Of a stretch of DNA of 61,563 nt, positions 57,901 to 61,563 are shown in pieces. Made by a program: the position numbers and the translations under genes. This DNA comes from Zygnema cylindricum (Eukaryota; Streptophyta; Zygnematophyceae; Zygnematales; Zygnemataceae). A model generated the notes under the pieces. It had not been told where the DNA came from and did no database searches. It saw only the letters and a program-made list of their open reading frames with translations. Positions within the stretch are counted from its first letter, which is position 1. The number at the start of each line of letters is the position of its first letter. Location: NCBI GenBank assembly GCA_037447655.1, contig JBBHKE010002844.1:1-61563 (forward strand), read 5' to 3'.

Positions 57901-60900
57901 AACACCGTGTATTGCTATTAGTGTTAATGTTTTTTTTACCACTCAAAACATCTTTTCTCCGTACATGCTTGTCGGATTATGGATCTGACGGTTCTGATTG
58001 AAAGCCAAGATTCTCACTTCGATTGGCGGTCTCCATTAGACAATCGGACAAGTGTGTACAGATAAAAGGTGTTTTAAGTGGCAAAAAAAATGTTAACACT
58101 AATTGCGATATACGGTGTAGTGTTGGAGAGTTTTGTTTTTGTAAAATGGTGGTCTGTAGTGTTCCTCATTGTTGGGGGTAGACTCGTGACATATGATCAG
58201 GTTTTTTAGATTTAACAAAAATCAATATATAGCACGACCTTTCCTTATTGTACATATCAGCAATATGTCGCAGGATACTGCCAAATACAACATGTTGTAG
58301 AATTTTAGTGATTTTGAATCTTTTGTAATTTTTTTGTGTCCCATCAGATCAACATATGCCGCGTTGCTGCTATTTCATACATTTGTTTATATATTTCATA
58401 TGGATGTATATTATACTTCTATATGTTATCGCTGATATTTTGCAGAGTCCAGATACTTACGGCTCAACCACCCCCCAATTTGCGTTTCTTAGATTCTAAA
58501 TCATGTATTGTTTTGTTGTTTTTGTGTTGTTTTGTTGTTTTTGTATTGTTTTTATTGTAATTTGTGAAAGGGACAATTTTTTTTCGCCACATACCTTCCC
58601 TACGGTACTGCAGAACAGTGCATTACTGTACGTACTATCAGTAAACAGCAGTATCATGTAACATAAAACGTAATTATATTGCATGCACGCATGCACAAAA
58701 TACTTGTAAAAAAATATAGCCAATAAACATCTATCGGTCAGCTATTGATAATGTCAGGTAGCTTGACAGATGATAATAAATTATATCAGTTATCGGACAA
58801 ATCGTGGTTGGCTTACCACCGATAAGCAACATGCGTATATATGAGAAGTGTTTGCAATTGGGAATCAACCAACCAATTGATACAATTTTTTCATTTAAAC
58901 CACAGTTTTTCGCAATGCTTCTAACTCAAGTTTTCACTCTATTAGAGTTCTTACGCTTCCTGTGTGTCTTTCCTGCTTTCCGTGACTCTTTTCAAAATTT
59001 TCTCATGTATCAATAACAATTACGTGGACTGTGTATTTTTTTTTTCGGAAACTCTTGGATACCTAACTCGTATCAATATGCTTCCTCGTTCTTCTCCTTC
59101 TTGTCCTTTTTTTTCCCCCTCTTTCTTTTATGTCTCTTTTAGTCCTAACTGAGGAAGGGTGGAGAAACTGCAGGTAGAAAGGTGTCTGGATATGAGACAA
59201 CGATATGTGGGACACTGCAATACGGGAACTGATATCAAACAAGCTAGTTTTTTGGGTGAAAGAGGTGAGGATGTTTTCCTCCACACTTTCTGAAAGTACC
59301 AAATGATTTACTACCATTTTTAATTGGTGATTTTAATTGACTTTAAAAAGTTATTCGACATATTCGACATGTAGATATACCCAGAGAGGCGGGCTGCAGA
59401 AAGTGGGAGGTTAGGGGCAGAATGAAGAGGAGGCAATGTAGAGAGAGGAGAGCTTATTAGTAGTTTTTGTATATGCGAAAACAACAAAAAACTTCCTTGT
59501 TAAATTTTACTCTTTTTGATATTTGCAGGGGAATTCATAGCCAGTGGGAGTGATGATGGGCGTTGGTTCATTTGGGAGAAGAGAACTGCTCGTTTGGTGA
59601 AAGTTTTGGCTGGAGATGATAATGGTAAGTCGAGCCTTTTTTTTCCCGTCTCTCTTTAGGACTCTGTTAAACTAGAATACCAGAAATTTCATGATTTCCG
59701 GTTCGCGTTAGATATGTTTGTAAGTGATATGTCAACTTTTGAATATAATGAAGGACGGTGGTGGAAATGGGGAGGCAATTGGGATGTTCATTATGCATGA
59801 AATTTCTAAACAGTTGTTTAATTATCAGAGTTCTTGATTCCTTGATCTCATTTGAGAATTAAGCTGCTGGTTGACCGAAGTTCTAAAAGTCTGCGTAATT
59901 GTAGTGGTATTGTTAAATCATATTTGACCCCTTTAATTTAACATATTAGTTTGGCCATTTATGCACCTTGGAATTATAAGTAAGATTTTTTCGTTCAGTA
60001 TAGTTTTCTGATGGTATATATAACTGACTCCTATCCTTTGGTTTATAAAACCTTTGCTAGAATTCAAGTGAAAAAACATGATACGAGCGACTTTTCTGTC
60101 ATTTTTGCCTTATTGTTTTGTTATTATCTTTGCTTTGCTAGTTTATCCTCTTCAACATTCATTATCTCTATCATGCTTGCAGTTCACTACAACTGGAGTC
60201 CGACTGATACCTTTAGAAACATATTTTTCTTTCCTCTCTTATAGTTTATTTTTTTATGTTTATTTGTTATTTTATTTTTGTTGGGATGCAGTTGTAAATT
60301 GTATACAGTGTCACCCTTTTGATTGCTGCATCGCTACTAGTGGAATCGATGAATCCATAAAGGTATTTTCTTTATGTATTAGGTTCGGATATTAGGTTTG
60401 AATATTAGGCTCGTTTAGGTTTGTCTATGGATATTTTAAAAATATAATGAGTTTTACTTGCTTGAGGCTCTAATTGTCTGGTTTTTCATGACTTCTTGGT
60501 GTCTATTTGAATCAGTTGAAAGCCAGTGGGAGGCTTGTAAGGCACCTGGTCGGTATTTAAATATGAATCAAACAATAGCTTTAAAAAGTTAAAGTACGGC
60601 TCAACATTGCATATGAAGCAATGAAAGAATATACGGGGAACGACCTCTCGGTCTTCCCTCCCCCCCTGTTTTTGGGAGGAGAGTGTGGTTTTTGCGTGTA
60701 CTTTTTTTACTTCACATAAAGATAAGCAAATGGTGGATAGATTGATTACACATAGACCGAAGCAAATAATTTAATTACGGGAAATATTTAATTGGCAGTT
60801 TACATGTTAATTCTTTTAGGGAGTCCTATCGGCGCGACAATTCCCATTAATACCGAAAGTAGGAATTAACTGACTATTTTCTAAGTTATGGAGTCCCACT

Positions 60901-61139
60901 GACACAAGGACCCCTATTGATACGAAGAAAACTTAATGGACGACATGATAGTCCTTATTGACATGGGAACTAATTAACTGCCGGTTTCCATGTTGGTGCT
61001 TTTTCAGTTATGGAGTCCTCAAGAGGAAGCCCTATGTGTAAATTCAAGCAGTGCTTTGGGACCGGAAACCGGAGACTTCTTGAGGTTGATAGTTGACAAC
61101 CAGGACCGGATGAGAAGGCAAAGGGAAATTAGCTTGTGA
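45973..61139 (+). CDS. ASG2: WD40-TPR-WD40 protein of the WDTC1/ASG2 (DCAF) family, about 18 exons
   Basis: Family members are substrate receptors of CUL4-DDB1 ubiquitin ligases; Arabidopsis ASG2 acts in seed germination and ABA responses (family knowledge). Exons from the first WD repeat: 48272-48349, 48746-48880, 49237-49350, 50179-50289, 52303-52418, 52917-53043, 54024-54129, 54876-55186, 55930-56040, 56352-56460, 57293-57705, 59174-59264, 59529-59624, 60292-60362, 61008-61139; all GT-AG and in phase (about 706 aa). Order: WD repeats ([56 protein letters not shown]), TPR segment ([34 protein letters not shown]), an acidic linker of about 110 residues, then WD repeats ([47 protein letters not shown]). 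RLYDRR is in DWD-box position. The N-terminus is uncertain: 45973-46050 and 47736-47787 are probable exons, but a small piece before 48272 is missing. The C-terminus ends REISL, without the CaaX cysteine reported for ASG2. Confidence 0.93.
46056..46091 (+). repeat. (TCCGTACAA)n direct repeats at the start of intron 1
   Basis: Four consecutive 9-base units, TCCGTACATTCCGTACAATC and on, begin six bases after the exon 1 donor GTAAGT. Confidence 0.8.
46195..46337 (+). promoter_or_regulatory. Cluster of TGACGTCA (bZIP/CRE-type) sites in intron 1
   Basis: A 27-nt palindrome at 46195-46221 contains two TGACGTCA-type sites as arms (GATGACGTCAGCA and TGCTGACGTCATC around one A). More TGACGTCA sites lie at 46290-46297 and 46330-46337, with a related AACGTCAC near 46311 and a G-box CACGTG at 46233-46238. 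TGACGTCA and CACGTG are binding cores of plant bZIP factors (established knowledge). Position inside the first intron suggests an intronic enhancer (inference). Confidence 0.5.
46430..47440 (+). repeat. 1-kb polypurine GAGGGA tract in WDTC1-like intron 1
   Basis: The plus strand is almost pure purine, built on GAGGGAGAGG-type words, with a G run near 46792-46802. Long Arg/Glu-rich frames on the plus strand and Ser/Leu/Pro-rich frames on the minus strand are produced by the repeat and are not genes. The tract is complementary in type to the CT-rich leader upstream. Confidence 0.9.
48186..48248 (+). repeat. Four 15-17-bp tandem repeats before the first WD exon
   Basis: Units of the form TGTCCCAAAAAATAA, slightly diverging to the right, end about 23 bases before the exon that starts at 48272. 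Confidence 0.85.
50756..50979. mobile_element. M1 MITE copy G in WDTC1-like intron
   Basis: The left end is ACACCGTGAATTATTATTAG and the right end is the inverted ACGACACGCGGTGTAC. Arms: TGTGCACACTTGTCGGATTA against CAGGTGTGCAGGGAGAAAAG, and CGCCACTTAAATC against GATTTAAGTGGCG. It sits in the intron between exons 50179-50289 and 52303-52418. Confidence 0.85.
51001..51180. mobile_element. M2 MITE copy next to M1 copy G
   Basis: The left end AGTACACCGCCCATCGCTAT continues with TAGAGTTAAT. The right end is the imperfect inverse TTTACTCTAATAGCTATGGG. It is 180 bp, 21 bases from the M1 element. Confidence 0.7.
51855..52080. mobile_element. M2 MITE copy, strongly palindromic, in the same intron
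   Basis: The left end CTACACCGCCAATCGCTATT and the right end AATAGCGATTGGCGGTATAG are almost exact reverse complements. Inner copies of TACGCTAAT and ATTAGCGTA words add further symmetry. It is about 226 bp with no coding capacity. Confidence 0.85.
52090..52270. mobile_element. Diverged M1 MITE copy just before a WDTC1-like exon
   Basis: It carries TGCACAGCTGTCCGATATTC, GATAATCCGATAAGTGTACA and the terminal AACACTTATAATACAGTGTA. Its left end is eroded by the M2 copy beside it. It ends 32 bases before the exon at 52303, so it may supply part of the 3' splice region. Confidence 0.6.
57901..58120. mobile_element. M1 MITE copy H in WDTC1-like intron
   Basis: Best preserved copy. The left end is ACACCGTGTATTGCTATTAG and the right end is the inverted ATTGCGATATACGGTGTAG. 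Arms: CCGTACATGCTTGTCGGATT against AATCGGACAAGTGTGTACAG, and CCACTCAAAACATC against GGTGTTTTAAGTGG. Confidence 0.9.
60795..61020 (+). repeat. Triplicated segment around the last acceptor of the WDTC1-like gene
   Basis: Three related stretches each end in an AG followed by GGAGTCC or TTATGGAGTCC: at about 60795-60830, 60864-60897 and 60968-61020. The last contains the real acceptor (TTTTTCAG, exon from 61008). The middle one (TAAGTTATGGAGTCCC) copies the exon start behind a poor acceptor. Confidence 0.6.
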
Positions 61140-61372
61140 GTTTGTTCGTTTTTATCGATATGTTATAGTTATTATTGTTTAACATTATTGTTATTATCGT
61201 CGTTATTGTTATTATTGTTGTTATAGTTATTATTGTTATGATTGTTGTTCCTGTTCTTGGGAGTTTTTTCTTCTGTTACCGGGTGGTTTTGCATTTTTCT
61301 TTTGGTAGTTTTTTGTTGGGAGATGGGAGGGGGTGTGTTTTTTTATTGTTGTTTTTGTTTGAGATATTATAA

Positions 61373-61480
61373 TAAAACTTAAATGGGATAAAACGGGATG
61401 GTTATAATCAACGCATGTGAGAGTTTTAAATTTGTGAACAAATCCTTCTTACAATCCCGTTTTATCCCATTTAAGTTTTA
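61373..61480. mobile_element. Perfect 27-bp inverted repeat, tiny fold-back element downstream of the WDTC1-like gene
   Basis: The arms 61373-61399 and 61454-61480 are exact reverse complements (first bases TAAAACTTAAATGGGATAAA), with a 54-base spacer. The size and AT-rich flanks fit a miniature fold-back transposon. It could also act as a 3'-end hairpin of the transcript, since it starts 234 bases after the stop codon. Confidence 0.7.
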
Positions 61481-61529
61481 ACTTTTGTTCGGTACTTCCT
61501 CACTCATTGAAGGGTAATTATTTTTTGTG

Positions 61530-61531
<2 letters not shown>

Positions 61532-61563
<32 letters not shown>
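61532..61563 (+). repeat. (TC)n microsatellite cut by the window end
   Basis: About 15 TC units continue to the last base of the window. Confidence 0.95.

Noticed and set aside
1-61563. CRISPR arrays, bacterial operons, riboswitches or rRNA genes
   Set aside because: None seen; the window is eukaryotic nuclear DNA with spliceosomal introns.

Overview
This window comes from a nuclear genome of the green plant lineage, most likely a streptophyte (charophyte-grade alga or early land plant). The evidence is many short exons with GT-AG introns, two plastid-type genes (a CYP97A carotenoid hydroxylase and an ABCI10-like ECF ATPase), a plant-type WD40/TPR DCAF gene, and Ty1/copia retrotransposons. 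The species cannot be named from the sequence alone. Base composition is AT-rich, and most of the DNA is intronic, intergenic or transposon-derived.

Layout. 1-9.6 kb has no intact gene: it holds two decayed unrecognised ORFs (about 1.0-1.3 and 2.2-3.75 kb), a purine-rich low-complexity block (4.7-5.4 kb) and inverted-repeat debris (6.2-8.5 kb). 9.67-16.9 kb is a complete 16-exon CYP97A gene. 18.75-22.85 kb is a complete 5-exon ABCI10-like gene. 25.28-29.52 kb is a complete 9-exon NAD(P)-dependent reductase of the DFR/CCR-like extended SDR family. A 10-N assembly gap lies at 29.69 kb. 29.9-44.9 kb is a nest of decayed Ty1/copia elements: three plus-strand pol remnants, one minus-strand gag-protease remnant, several roughly 1-kb LTRs, a solo LTR with a perfect 5-bp target duplication inside one pol gene, and a duplicated LTR+MITE unit. 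45.97-61.14 kb is one long gene (about 18 exons) for a WD40-TPR-WD40 protein of the WDTC1/ASG2 family.

The four genes have no evident common pathway. CYP97A and the ABCI10-like ATPase probably act in plastids (xanthophyll synthesis; ECF-type transport). The WDTC1/ASG2 homologue would be a CUL4-DDB1 substrate receptor. The SDR substrate cannot be called.

The main structure not explained by genes is repetitive. A fold-back MITE family (called M1 here, about 205-225 bp) recurs at least eight times, in introns of two genes, just upstream of a third and within the copia debris, often in adjacent pairs. Two other inverted-repeat families (M2, M3) are present. The copia LTRs share an antisense tRNA-like module and two small conserved hairpins downstream of the TATA position. 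Intron 1 of the WDTC1-like gene carries a cluster of TGACGTCA sites and a 1-kb purine tract complementary to the CT tract just upstream of the start codon.
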